Positions 8,306 through 15,600 of a stretch of 19,416 nucleotides of DNA are shown here, piece after piece. The position numbers and the translations under genes were made by a program. How positions within the stretch are numbered: position 1 is the stretch's first letter; every line of letters begins with the position of its first letter. The notes below the pieces were generated by a model, which saw nothing but the letters and a program-made list of their open reading frames with translations, searched no databases and had not been told where the DNA came from. The stretch is from JBGQAS01 sp964498605 (lineage in GTDB: Bacteria > Chloroflexota > Anaerolineae > Anaerolineales > Anaerolineaceae), in assembly GCA_964498605.1 (NCBI GenBank), contig CAZCHK010000042.1, positions 1 through 19,416 of the forward strand, read 5' to 3'.

Positions 8306-9694
8306 TTATGCGTGCTCCAGCAGCCGCCGGGCTGCCGCGTTGTGCCTGGTGATGTGAGCAGGCAGGTCCAGGGTCGTCAGGCTGCCGTCCCGCACAATTC
8401 TCTTCCCACCCACAAAAGCCTGGTCAACGTTTACCGGCGAGCACATGACAAGGGCGGCCACAGGATCTGAAAGCGCTCCCGCATATTCCAGCCGGTTCAG
8501 ATCGATGGCAATGAAATCAGCGCATTTGCCCTTCTCCAGCGAACCGATGTCATTTCTCCCAAGGACAGCCGCTCCTCCCCTGGTGGCCATTTCAAGGGCT
8601 TCTCTGGCAGTCAGAATGGGCGGTTTTCCTTCCATGGACAGGCTGGCGCCTTCCAATCCAGCTTTGACCCGTGAAAGCAGCAGGGCCTGCCTTGTCTCCG
8701 CCAGCAAATGCGATCCATCATTGCTGGCAGACCCATCAACGCCAATCCCCACGTTTATCCCCGCCGTAAGAAATTGTCTGATCGGGGCGATGCCGGATGC
8801 CAGACGCATGTTGGAAGACGGACAATGCGCCACTCCACACCCAGTCTGGGCGTAGATATTGATCTCTTCTTGGTTTAGGTAAACACTGTGCGCGAACCAC
8901 ACGTCCTCACCTGTCCAATCCAAAGACTGCATGTAACCCACAGGACGGTAACCGAACTTCTTCTGGCAGAAGATCTCTTCATCCTCTGTCTCTGCCAGGT
9001 GGGTGTGCAGGTGAATGCCGTACTTTCGCGCCAGTTTTGCGCTTTCCCTCATGAGGTCCCCGGTCACGCTGAACGGCGAGCATGGAGCAAGCACCACCTG
9101 CGTCATCGCTCCGGGATTCGCGTCATGGTATCTTTCGATCAAGCGAAGTGAGTCCTGAAGGATGGATTCCTCGGTTTCGACCACGCTGTCCGGCGGCAGG
9201 CCTCCCTGGCTTTCCCCCAGGCTCATAGACCCTCGCGAAGCGTGTAAACGCACACCGATTTCCAGAGCCGCGGCGATCTCATCGTCCAATTTCGATCCAT
9301 TCGGGTACAAATAAAGATGATCCGAAGCGGTTGTGCATCCTGATAGAACCAGTTCAGCCAATGCTGTTTGCGTGGACACGTATATATCATCCGGCCGCAT
9401 CCTCGCCCAGATGGGATAAAGTGTCTTGAGCCAGTTGAAAAGGTTGGCATTCTGAGCCGCGGGAATCGCCCGGGTCAGTGTCTGGTAAAAATGGTGATGT
9501 GTATTAATGAAACCGGGCAATACAATATGATCCGACAGGTCGATCACTTCATCTGCCTGGTCGTGAAGATCCTGCGTTCTTCCTACAGCCTCAAGAAATC
9601 CATCGCGGACATAAATGGCGCCATCGGCTATTTCGCGGCGGCTCGCGTCCATCGTGACCAACGTGTGAATATTCTTCACCAAGGTGCTAGTCAT
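8306..9694 (-). CDS. 8-oxoguanine deaminase-type amidohydrolase (AtzB/TrzN/SsnA superfamily)
   Basis: Metal-dependent deaminase of 462 residues. The family of 8-oxoguanine deaminases is recognisable from GFINTHHHFYQTLTRA (His66, His68), the SGCTTASDHLYLYPNG segment, the SMSLGESQGGLPPDS loop, LAPCSPFS, HTHLAETEDEE (His232), AHSVYL (His269) and GVDGSASND (Asp320). The reaction would be 8-oxoguanine to urate plus ammonia; members of this group may also act on isocytosine, guanine-like rings or chlorinated triazines, so the exact substrate is open. The ATG chosen sits four bases after AAAGGAG; an ATG one codon earlier is too close to that site. It is the first gene of the operon, following a leader with a terminator-like hairpin. 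It takes the place that ssnA occupies in the E. coli purine cluster. Confidence 0.87.
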   Translation of the reverse strand: MTSTLVKNIHTLVTMDASRREIADGAIYVRDGFLEAVGRTQDLHDQADEVIDLSDHIVLPGFINTHHHFYQTLTRAIPAAQNANLFNWLKTLYPIWARMRPDDIYVSTQTALAELVLSGCTTASDHLYLYPNGSKLDDEIAAALEIGVRLHASRGSMSLGESQGGLPPDSVVETEESILQDSLRLIERYHDANPGAMTQVVLAPCSPFSVTGDLMRESAKLARKYGIHLHTHLAETEDEEIFCQKKFGYRPVGYMQSLDWTGEDVWFAHSVYLNQEEINIYAQTGCGVAHCPSSNMRLASGIAPIRQFLTAGINVGIGVDGSASNDGSHLLAETRQALLLSRVKAGLEGASLSMEGKPPILTAREALEMATRGGAAVLGRNDIGSLEKGKCADFIAIDLNRLEYAGALSDPVAALVMCSPVNVDQAFVGGKRIVRDGSLTTLDLPAHITRHNAAARRLLEHA

Positions 9695-9715
9695 CATACT
9701 CCTTTCCAGACCTGT

Positions 9716-9762
9716 AAAAATCTCTCGCACCACTATGATCCCAATCATTGCAGTGCGAGAGA
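9716..9762 (-). terminator. Terminator-like hairpin in the leader of the purine operon
   Basis: A perfect 10-bp outer stem (9721-9730 with 9753-9762) encloses a 4x4 internal loop and a 5-bp inner stem (9735-9739 with 9744-9748) with a four-base loop. In the minus transcript the stem is followed by UUUUU. It lies downstream of the predicted operon start and about 20 bases before the first ribosome binding site. It can end read-through from folD, and it could also attenuate the operon itself. No known riboswitch consensus was recognised. Confidence 0.8.
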
Positions 9763-9791
9763 ACCGTTGTGCCTACGAAAACATCATCCAG

Positions 9792-9802
9792 TTGTCAGAC
9801 AT
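9792..9802. promoter_or_regulatory. Operator-like palindrome O2, at the operon transcription start
   Basis: TTGTCAGACAT is a one-mismatch copy of the perfect palindrome found 47 bases away (centre to centre). Read in opposite orientations the two sites share CAGTTGTC[A/T]GACA. It would cover roughly +2 to +12 of the purine operon, where a bound repressor would block initiation or escape. The GntR/UTRA protein encoded in the operon is the obvious candidate to bind it. Confidence 0.6.
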
Positions 9803-9809
9803 ATGAAAA

Positions 9810-9838
9810 AGTGTATCAAACTATTGTCTACCTGTCAA
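9810..9838 (-). promoter_or_regulatory. Sigma-70 promoter of the purine catabolic operon
   Basis: On the minus strand a perfect TTGACA (9833-9838) and TACACT (9810-9815) are separated by exactly 17 bases. Transcription would start near 9803, giving a leader of about 108 bases before the deaminase gene. The promoter is flanked on both sides by matching palindromes, so it looks tightly regulated. Confidence 0.75.
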
Positions 9839-9849
9839 TTGTCAGACAA
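9839..9849. promoter_or_regulatory. Operator-like palindrome O1, abutting the -35 box
   Basis: TTGTCAGACAA is a perfect 5-1-5 palindrome directly next to the -35 hexamer. It fits the GntR/FadR-type operator consensus TNGTNNNACNA. Together with the second copy at the transcription start it brackets the promoter. Confidence 0.65.
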
Positions 9850-9856
9850 CTGAGTA

Positions 9857-10735
9857 CTATGCGTCAGCGATATCTGCCGCCTTGAGTGTGTTTTGCAGGA
9901 GCATGGCGATGGTCATCGGGCCTACTCCACCGGGAACCGGTGTGATCGCGCCAGCGACTTCCTTCACACTCTCATAATCGACGTCACCTACCAATCGGTA
10001 ACCGCGAGGCCTGTCAGCATCCTCTTTTTGATTGATGCCCACATCGATCACGATGGCTCCCGGTTTTACCCAGGAGGCTTTCACCATCTCCATTCTTCCT
10101 ACCGCGGCGACAAGCACATCAGCCCTTCGCACGACATCCTCAAGATCCCTGGTTTTGGAGTGGCAGATAGTCACTGTCGCATCCGCCTTGACCAACAAGA
10201 GAGCAACCGGCATTCCCACAATGTTCGACCTGCCTAGAACGACCGCGTTGATGCCACTCAGGGTTTGGAATTCCTTGTACAGCAGGTACATGACTCCCGC
10301 GGGCGTGCAGGGCACAAAATTTGGCTGGCGTCCTTTTTGCGCCAGGCGTCCAATGTTGACAGGATGAAAGCCATCCACATCCTTATCCAGGTGTACGTTG
10401 CTGAGCACCTTCTCTTCGTCGAGCCCGGCCGGTAGGGGCAGTTGCACGAGAATACCGTGAACACGCCCATCCTCGTTCAACTGCCTGATCAAAGCTTCCA
10501 CCTCCGTCTGGCTTGCTGATCCAGGAAGCTCGTGGGCGTATGAGATGATCCCCGCTTCCTGGCAGGCTTTGTGCTTCGAGCGAACATAGACATGCGAAGC
10601 TGGATTATCCCCCACCAGCACTGTGGCCAATCCCGGCGCGTCTTTTCCGCTGCGAACCCGGATGGCTACCTTCTCCTTTATCTCATTGCGAATTTGTATC
10701 GCGATGGCAGCGCCATCGATGATCCTGGCTGTCAT
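9857..10735 (-). CDS. folD: Bifunctional methylenetetrahydrofolate dehydrogenase/cyclohydrolase
   Basis: Cytoplasmic enzyme interconverting 5,10-methylene-, 5,10-methenyl- and 10-formyl-tetrahydrofolate. The 292 residues match FolD throughout: YVRSK with Tyr50 and catalytic Lys54, LVQLPLP, KDVDGFHPVN, the Rossmann motif VLGRSNIVGMP, and the signature PGGVGPMTIAMLLQNT. The ATG chosen has AAAGGAG five bases upstream; an in-frame GTG two codons earlier overlaps that site. It has its own promoter and is divergent from the UDP-glucose dehydrogenase gene. It is co-directional with the purine operon, but that operon has a separate promoter after the folD stop. Purine fermentation routes release formimino groups that enter folate at this level, so the adjacency may or may not be functional. 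Confidence 0.97.
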   Translation of the reverse strand: MTARIIDGAAIAIQIRNEIKEKVAIRVRSGKDAPGLATVLVGDNPASHVYVRSKHKACQEAGIISYAHELPGSASQTEVEALIRQLNEDGRVHGILVQLPLPAGLDEEKVLSNVHLDKDVDGFHPVNIGRLAQKGRQPNFVPCTPAGVMYLLYKEFQTLSGINAVVLGRSNIVGMPVALLLVKADATVTICHSKTRDLEDVVRRADVLVAAVGRMEMVKASWVKPGAIVIDVGINQKEDADRPRGYRLVGDVDYESVKEVAGAITPVPGGVGPMTIAMLLQNTLKAADIADA

Positions 10736-10755
10736 AGTCACTCCTTTATGAAATG

Positions 10756-10761
10756 ATTATA
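10756..10761 (-). promoter_or_regulatory. folD -10 box
   Basis: A consensus TATAAT on the minus strand lies 21 bases before the folD ATG. No convincing -35 box is present 16-18 bases upstream; the region there is GC-rich. The transcript would have a short leader carrying the AAAGGAG site. Confidence 0.5.
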
Positions 10762-10796
10762 CACAACCACCGCGGCCTCTTCACGTGTATTTCAGC

Positions 10797-10802
10797 TATA
10801 AT
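10797..10802 (+). promoter_or_regulatory. UDP-glucose dehydrogenase -10 box
   Basis: A consensus TATAAT lies 20 bases before the dehydrogenase ATG, divergent from the folD -10 box. The -35 region does not match consensus. The implied leader of about 14 bases contains GGATGGAG, which serves as ribosome binding site. Confidence 0.5.
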
Positions 10803-10822
10803 CTGGGGATGGAGACCATGAT

Positions 10823-12139
10823 ATGAGTCGATTATGCGTCATTGGAACTGGATATGTCGGTTTGGTAACGGGTGTGTGTTTCGCGGATCTGGGCAATCAT
10901 GTCACCTGCCTGGACCTGGATGAAAAGCGCATCGAAAACCTAAAAAAAGGCATCCTGCCAATCTACGAACCGGGGTTAAAGCAGCTGCTTGACCAGAATG
11001 TCCTCGACGGTCGCTTGGTTTTCACGTCATCGTACGCGGACGCCATCGATGGATGCGAATTTGCTTTCATCGCAGTCGGGACGCCTTCCGGAGTGGATGG
11101 AGAAGCCGATCTTCAATACGTTCAACAGGTAGCTGAATCCATCGCGGAACATGTCTCAAAAAGTGTGACCGTGATCAACAAATCCACCGTTCCGGTCGGA
11201 ACAGGTGACTGGGTCGCGGAGGTAATCATGAATCGCCGCTCCGGGAAAGCGCTGGACCTGAAAGTCGTCTCCAACCCGGAATTCTTACGCGAAGGCTCTG
11301 CGATCAATGATTTTATGAACCCCGATCGGGTTGTTTTAGGATCTGAGGATAAAAAATCTGCAGAGGAAGTGGCCACTTTGTATCAACCACTGCGATGTCC
11401 GATCCTCATCACGGATCTGCGCACGGCAGAAATGATCAAATACGCATCTAATGCTTTTCTGGCTACTCGGATATCATTTATTAACGAGATCGCCAATATC
11501 TGTGAGCAAATGGGTGCTGATGTGCGGGAAGTCGCTCGCGGTATGGGCATGGATAAACGCATCGGTCCCGCGTTTCTCGACGCGGGTATAGGCTGGGGGG
11601 GAAGCTGCTTTCCAAAAGACGTTAAAGCTCTTGAACACATGGCAGACCTGCACGGCACTCATCCTCAGCTGCTGAAGGCGGTCATGGATATCAATCGCAA
11701 CCAGCGGCGCCAGGTGATCGTCAAACTCAGAAAGACACTGGGCAGTTTAAACGGAAAAACCATCGGCGTATTGGGACTATCTTTCAAACCGAATACCGAT
11801 GACGTCAGGGACTCGCCATCGCTGGAGATCATCCATTTACTGCAAAACGAAGGAGCGGTGATCAAAGCGTATGACCCGCAGGCAAAGGAAAATGCCTCCA
11901 GGCACCTCAAAAAGGTCACACTCTGCGATGATCCTTACAGCGCTGCCCAGGATTCGGACGCGCTCGTGTTGGCCACCATGTGGAACGAGTTCAAGCAGCT
12001 TGATTTCACGCGCATCAAGAAGATCATGCGCCAGGCTGTGATTCTCGATGGACGAAATTTATGGGAAGCCAGCCATTTGACAAAGATGGGGTTCACCTAT
12101 CTCGGTATGGGTTACGCGACCCGCATGAACAAGGGATAA
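10823..12139 (+). CDS. ugd: UDP-glucose 6-dehydrogenase
   Basis: NAD-dependent enzyme oxidising UDP-glucose to UDP-glucuronate for polysaccharide or glycolipid synthesis. The 438 residues have the full family layout: N-terminal Rossmann motif GTGYVGLVTG, STVPVGT, NPEFLREGSAINDF, the catalytic cysteine in GWGGSCFPKD (Cys262), and the C-terminal UDP-binding motif GLSFKPNTDDVRDSPS. The start has GGAG eight bases upstream. No glycosyltransferase or other polysaccharide gene is adjacent, so the end product cannot be assigned. UDP-N-acetylmannosamine or GDP-mannose dehydrogenases are related, but the sequence is closest to the classic Ugd pattern. Confidence 0.93.
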   Translation: MSRLCVIGTGYVGLVTGVCFADLGNHVTCLDLDEKRIENLKKGILPIYEPGLKQLLDQNVLDGRLVFTSSYADAIDGCEFAFIAVGTPSGVDGEADLQYVQQVAESIAEHVSKSVTVINKSTVPVGTGDWVAEVIMNRRSGKALDLKVVSNPEFLREGSAINDFMNPDRVVLGSEDKKSAEEVATLYQPLRCPILITDLRTAEMIKYASNAFLATRISFINEIANICEQMGADVREVARGMGMDKRIGPAFLDAGIGWGGSCFPKDVKALEHMADLHGTHPQLLKAVMDINRNQRRQVIVKLRKTLGSLNGKTIGVLGLSFKPNTDDVRDSPSLEIIHLLQNEGAVIKAYDPQAKENASRHLKKVTLCDDPYSAAQDSDALVLATMWNEFKQLDFTRIKKIMRQAVILDGRNLWEASHLTKMGFTYLGMGYATRMNKG

Positions 12140-12142
12140 AAT

Positions 12143-12167
12143 CAACCGGCAGCCTGACTGCCGGTTG
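12143..12167. terminator. Terminator hairpin shared by convergent ugd and uvrA
   Basis: A perfect 10-bp stem (12143-12152 with 12158-12167) and 5-base loop sit between the two convergent stop codons. In the minus transcript the stem is followed by AUUUUA, so it best ends uvrA. On the plus strand only a short UUU follows seven or so bases later. Confidence 0.75.
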
Positions 12168-12175
12168 GACTTTCG

Positions 12176-15070
12176 CTACTTGCTGTGGTTTTGTTTGATG
12201 TATTCCTTCAAGAATTGCCCTGTGTAAGAATGCTTCACCCTGCAGATCTCCTCCGGGGTTCCACTGGCGATTAATTCCCCGCCCCGGTCCCCGCCCTCGG
12301 GTCCCAGGTCGATGACGTGGTCAGCGACTTTTATGATGTCAGGATTGTGCTCAATGATGAGGACAGAGTTTCCGTTGTCAACAAGCCGCTGAAGCACCTC
12401 CACCAGTTTGTGCACGTCCGCAGCGTGCAATCCCACAGAGGGTTCATCCAGCACGTACAGGGTTTTTCCAGTAGCCCGCCTGGATAGTTCCTTTGCCAAT
12501 TTGACGCGCTGGGCTTCGCCACCAGAAAGCGTGGTCGCTGGTTGCCCAATTTTGATATACCCCAGGCCAACTTCCTGCAGCGTGCGCAACTTACTGGAGA
12601 TACCGGGGATACTGGCAAAAAGATCCAGTCCTTTATCAACGGTCGTATCCAGCACATCCGCGATGGATAACCCTTTAAAATGAATTTGCAGCGTCTCGCG
12701 GTTAAACCTGGCCCCGTGGCAGACATCACAAGGAACATAAATATCCGGCAGGAACTGCATCTCGATGCGCAGCTGCCCCTGCCCCTGGCATGCCTCGCAG
12801 CGACCACCGTGAACATTGAATGAAAACCTGCCCGCCTTATATCCACGCATCTTCGATTCCGGCAGCTCCGTGAAGAGTGTTCGGATCTCATCGAACATAC
12901 CCGTGTACGTCCCAGGATTTGACCGGGGCGTCCTGCCAATGGGCGATTGATCAATGTTGATGATCTTGTCCAGATGCTCGACCCCCTCAATGCGGTCGTG
13001 CTCGGCTCCCTGGCTGTGCGCGCCATTCAGAAGCCTGGCCAGTTCTTCAAAGAGGATATCAACCATCAGCGTCGACTTCCCCGAACCCGACACACCGGTG
13101 ATGCACACGAATAACCCCAGCGGGATATCCACGTCGAGATTCTTGAGATTGTTGGCTCTCGCGCCGATCACCCGGAGCCACTTCCCGTTTCCCTTTCTTC
13201 TTTCTGTTGGCAAAGGCACGACAAGCCTGCGTGACAGATAGGCTCCAGTCAAGGATTCAGGGTTTTTGACGATCTCCTCCACCGGACCCTCAGCGACGAG
13301 TCTGCCCCCACGTTCTCCTGCCAGTGGGCCAAGGTCAACAACCCAGTCAGCCGTACGAATGGTCTCCTCGTCATGCTCGACCACCAGCACGGTGTTGCCC
13401 AGGTCGCGTAAGCCAATGAGCGTCTTCAGAAGGCGGGAGTTGTCTCTGGGATGCAGCCCGATGGACGGCTCATCTAAAACGTACAGCACGCCCATCAGTC
13501 TTGAGCCGATCTGGGTCGCCAGGCGGATGCGTTGAGCCTCACCTCCGGATAATGAACCCGCGGGTCTGCTCAGGGTCAGGTAATCCAGCCCCACGTTGAC
13601 GAGAAAACCCAAACGGGCAGTGATCTCCTTGAGCACTCTTTCAGCAATGGCTCTGTGCCGGGAAGACAAGGGAGATGCTTCACTGGATAATCGGGTCACC
13701 CATTCCAAGGTGCGGTTCACCGGCCAGCCTGTGACTTCGATGATATTCCGGTCATCCACCGTGACCGCCAGGGCTTCCACGCGCAGTCTTTTCCCTTTGC
13801 ATGCCTGGCAGGGTTTATCTGTCATGAATTCATTGATCTTGTTGCGAATGTACTCGGAATTGGTGTCCCGGTATCGCCTCATCATGTTGGGGATCACACC
13901 TTCAAAAGCCGTGCTCAACACTGTGTGGCGGTTATGCTGAGATTGAAAATCCATCTGCACTTCTTCCCCTTTTGTGCCGAACAGGATCAGATCGAGTTTT
14001 TCCTGTGGCAGTTCTTTTACGGGTCTGTCCAGGTCGATCTTGTATTTTTTTGCCACGGCTTCCAGCATTTGCCAGTAATATCCGCCTTCCTCGCGTGGTC
14101 CGCGCCACTCCAGGGATGCAATCGCCCCTTCATGGAAGCTGCGTTCCTTGTCCGGCACGACCAGGTCAGGATCGATCTCCAGCTTACTGCCCAAGCCCTG
14201 GCAGTCCGGACAAGCGCCGTGGGGAGTGTTGAATGAAAAGGTTCTCGGTTCGATCTCCGGCAGACTGACGCCATGCTCAGGGCACGCCAGGTGCTCTGAG
14301 AAAAACAGATCCTGAGGAGGATACAGCGACAGGTTTTGGACTGTCAGGTATCCCTCGCCAACTTTCAGAGCCGTTTCGATCGAGTCTGTCAACCGCGATC
14401 TGGACAAGCGGTGATCTTCCTCATCTTCGGGTTCATTGATCACCAGGCGGTCCACGACTGCCTCAATCGTATGGATCTTGTACCGGTCAAGTTCTATTTC
14501 ATCATCCAGACTGTAAACCACCCCATCCACTCTCGCGCGCACGAACCCGGCTTTGCGAATATCCTCAAAAATACTTTGATAAGTACCTTTCCTGCCGCGA
14601 ACGATCGGCCCCAGAACCAGGACTTTCGTCCCATCGGGAAGTTTTTCAACCAGGTCCACGATTTCTTGAGCGGATTGCTTAATGACTTCTTTTCCGCAAA
14701 CCGGGCAATGAGGAATACCTGTCCTGGCAAAAAGCAGCCTGAGATAATCGTAAACCTCAGTAACTGTGCCGACGGTGGAACGCGGGTTGTGTGAAGTCGC
14801 TTTCTGATCAATGGAAACAGCGGGACTGAGGCCTTCGATGTAATCCACATCAGGTTTTTCCAGCTGTCCCAGGAATTGCCGCGCGTAAGCAGAGAGAGAT
14901 TCCACATACCGCCGCTGCCCTTCAGCGAATATCGTATCAAAAGCCAGAGAGCTTTTCCCGGAACCGGAAAGACCTGTGATGACCACAAATTTATCGCGCG
15001 GGATCTCAACCGTGATGTTCTTCAGGTTGTGTTCCCGCGCTCCAACGACCCGGATTTTGTTACTGCTCAT
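12176..15070 (-). CDS. uvrA: Excinuclease ABC subunit A
   Basis: ATP-dependent damage-recognition subunit of nucleotide excision repair, acting as a dimer with UvrB. The 964 residues have the normal order: Walker A GLSGSGKSS (33-41), CPVCG zinc-site residues, the insertion domain, CQACKGKRL, signature LSGGEAQRIRLA, Walker B VLDEPSIGLH, then the second ATPase with GVSGSGKSTL, the zinc finger CEACQGQG...CDVCHG, LSGGEAQRVKLA and VLDEPSVGLH. One zinc site reads CPEHG...CPDC, with His in place of the second Cys. The ATG chosen has AAAGGA upstream; an in-frame TTG 16 codons earlier has none and overlaps the promoter. The gene is transcribed alone; uvrB and uvrC are not in the window. Confidence 0.98.
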   Translation of the reverse strand: MSSNKIRVVGAREHNLKNITVEIPRDKFVVITGLSGSGKSSLAFDTIFAEGQRRYVESLSAYARQFLGQLEKPDVDYIEGLSPAVSIDQKATSHNPRSTVGTVTEVYDYLRLLFARTGIPHCPVCGKEVIKQSAQEIVDLVEKLPDGTKVLVLGPIVRGRKGTYQSIFEDIRKAGFVRARVDGVVYSLDDEIELDRYKIHTIEAVVDRLVINEPEDEEDHRLSRSRLTDSIETALKVGEGYLTVQNLSLYPPQDLFFSEHLACPEHGVSLPEIEPRTFSFNTPHGACPDCQGLGSKLEIDPDLVVPDKERSFHEGAIASLEWRGPREEGGYYWQMLEAVAKKYKIDLDRPVKELPQEKLDLILFGTKGEEVQMDFQSQHNRHTVLSTAFEGVIPNMMRRYRDTNSEYIRNKINEFMTDKPCQACKGKRLRVEALAVTVDDRNIIEVTGWPVNRTLEWVTRLSSEASPLSSRHRAIAERVLKEITARLGFLVNVGLDYLTLSRPAGSLSGGEAQRIRLATQIGSRLMGVLYVLDEPSIGLHPRDNSRLLKTLIGLRDLGNTVLVVEHDEETIRTADWVVDLGPLAGERGGRLVAEGPVEEIVKNPESLTGAYLSRRLVVPLPTERRKGNGKWLRVIGARANNLKNLDVDIPLGLFVCITGVSGSGKSTLMVDILFEELARLLNGAHSQGAEHDRIEGVEHLDKIINIDQSPIGRTPRSNPGTYTGMFDEIRTLFTELPESKMRGYKAGRFSFNVHGGRCEACQGQGQLRIEMQFLPDIYVPCDVCHGARFNRETLQIHFKGLSIADVLDTTVDKGLDLFASIPGISSKLRTLQEVGLGYIKIGQPATTLSGGEAQRVKLAKELSRRATGKTLYVLDEPSVGLHAADVHKLVEVLQRLVDNGNSVLIIEHNPDIIKVADHVIDLGPEGGDRGGELIASGTPEEICRVKHSYTGQFLKEYIKQNHSK

Positions 15071-15089
15071 ACATTCCTTTCGAACATAT

Positions 15090-15118
15090 ATTCTAACACG
15101 ATTGAAACAAAAAGACAA
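15090..15118 (-). promoter_or_regulatory. uvrA promoter (extended -10)
   Basis: On the minus strand TTGTCT (15113-15118) and TAGAAT (15090-15095) are 17 bases apart, with TGT directly before the -10 giving an extended -10 element. The -35 hexamer is part of the terminator stem and U-tract of the upstream mcm-mce operon. No LexA-type box was recognised. Confidence 0.65.
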
Positions 15119-15140
15119 ACTGGCATTTTACCAATTTGTC
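15109..15140 (-). terminator. Terminator of the mcm-mce operon
   Basis: In the minus transcript a stem of 6 bp plus 3 bp, interrupted by one C-A mismatch (15114-15123 with 15131-15140), has a 7-base loop and is followed by UUUUUGUUU. It lies 37 bases after the epimerase stop codon and overlaps the uvrA -35 box. Confidence 0.7.
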
Positions 15141-15177
15141 CTTTTCCGCGCAATTTTTTTCAAATGCTTATGCAGGA

Positions 15178-15585
15178 TTAATCCTGGATCTCGTACAGCT
15201 CGACAAGGACCCCCCCTGTGCTCTTGGGGTGGACGAACGCCATTTTTCTTCCTGGGAGCACGATGGGTTCCTCATTGATCAAGCGAACATTTTTTTTCTT
15301 GAGATCCGAGAGCATGCCTTCGATATCATCCACCTCAAAACACAGATGATGCATCCCTCCCCCCCTCTCCTGAAGGAACTTTCCAGCGCCAGTGTCCCCG
15401 GAGGTTGGTTTTACCAGCTCGATCTCGGTGTCTCCAACCGGCAGAAATGCTACTGCGACTTTCTGACTGGGCACTTCCTCGATATGGTGCAGGTGGATCC
15501 CCATGGCGTCCTGCCAAAATTTCAGCGCCTCGTCGATATCCGACACAACAATTCCAATGTGATTGATTTTTTTAATTTCGGTCAT
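15178..15585 (-). CDS. mce: Methylmalonyl-CoA epimerase
   Basis: Metal-dependent racemase of the VOC (glyoxalase) fold interconverting (S)- and (R)-methylmalonyl-CoA. The 135 residues match the usual length. Likely metal ligands are His9 in NHIGIVV, a His in GGGMHHLCFEV (79/80) and Glu129 in VLVELYE. A GGAG site lies five bases before the ATG. It follows the mutase gene by 15 bases in the same orientation, so the two form an operon that links propionyl-CoA/methylmalonyl-CoA to succinyl-CoA. Confidence 0.95.
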   Translation of the reverse strand: MTEIKKINHIGIVVSDIDEALKFWQDAMGIHLHHIEEVPSQKVAVAFLPVGDTEIELVKPTSGDTGAGKFLQERGGGMHHLCFEVDDIEGMLSDLKKKNVRLINEEPIVLPGRKMAFVHPKSTGGVLVELYEIQD

Positions 15586-15600
15586 TTTTCTCCGATCAAA

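Noticed and set aside
8306..9694. Calling the first operon gene ssnA
   Set aside because: The sequence motifs fit 8-oxoguanine deaminases better; only the genomic position resembles ssnA.
9698..9803. Purine riboswitch in the operon leader
   Set aside because: The conserved three-way junction and pyrimidine-rich core of the purine aptamer are not visible; only the two-part hairpin is present.
14494..15009. Minus-strand open frame of 171 codons inside uvrA in another frame
   Set aside because: It overlaps the UvrA N-terminal ATPase region, which is intact in its own frame.
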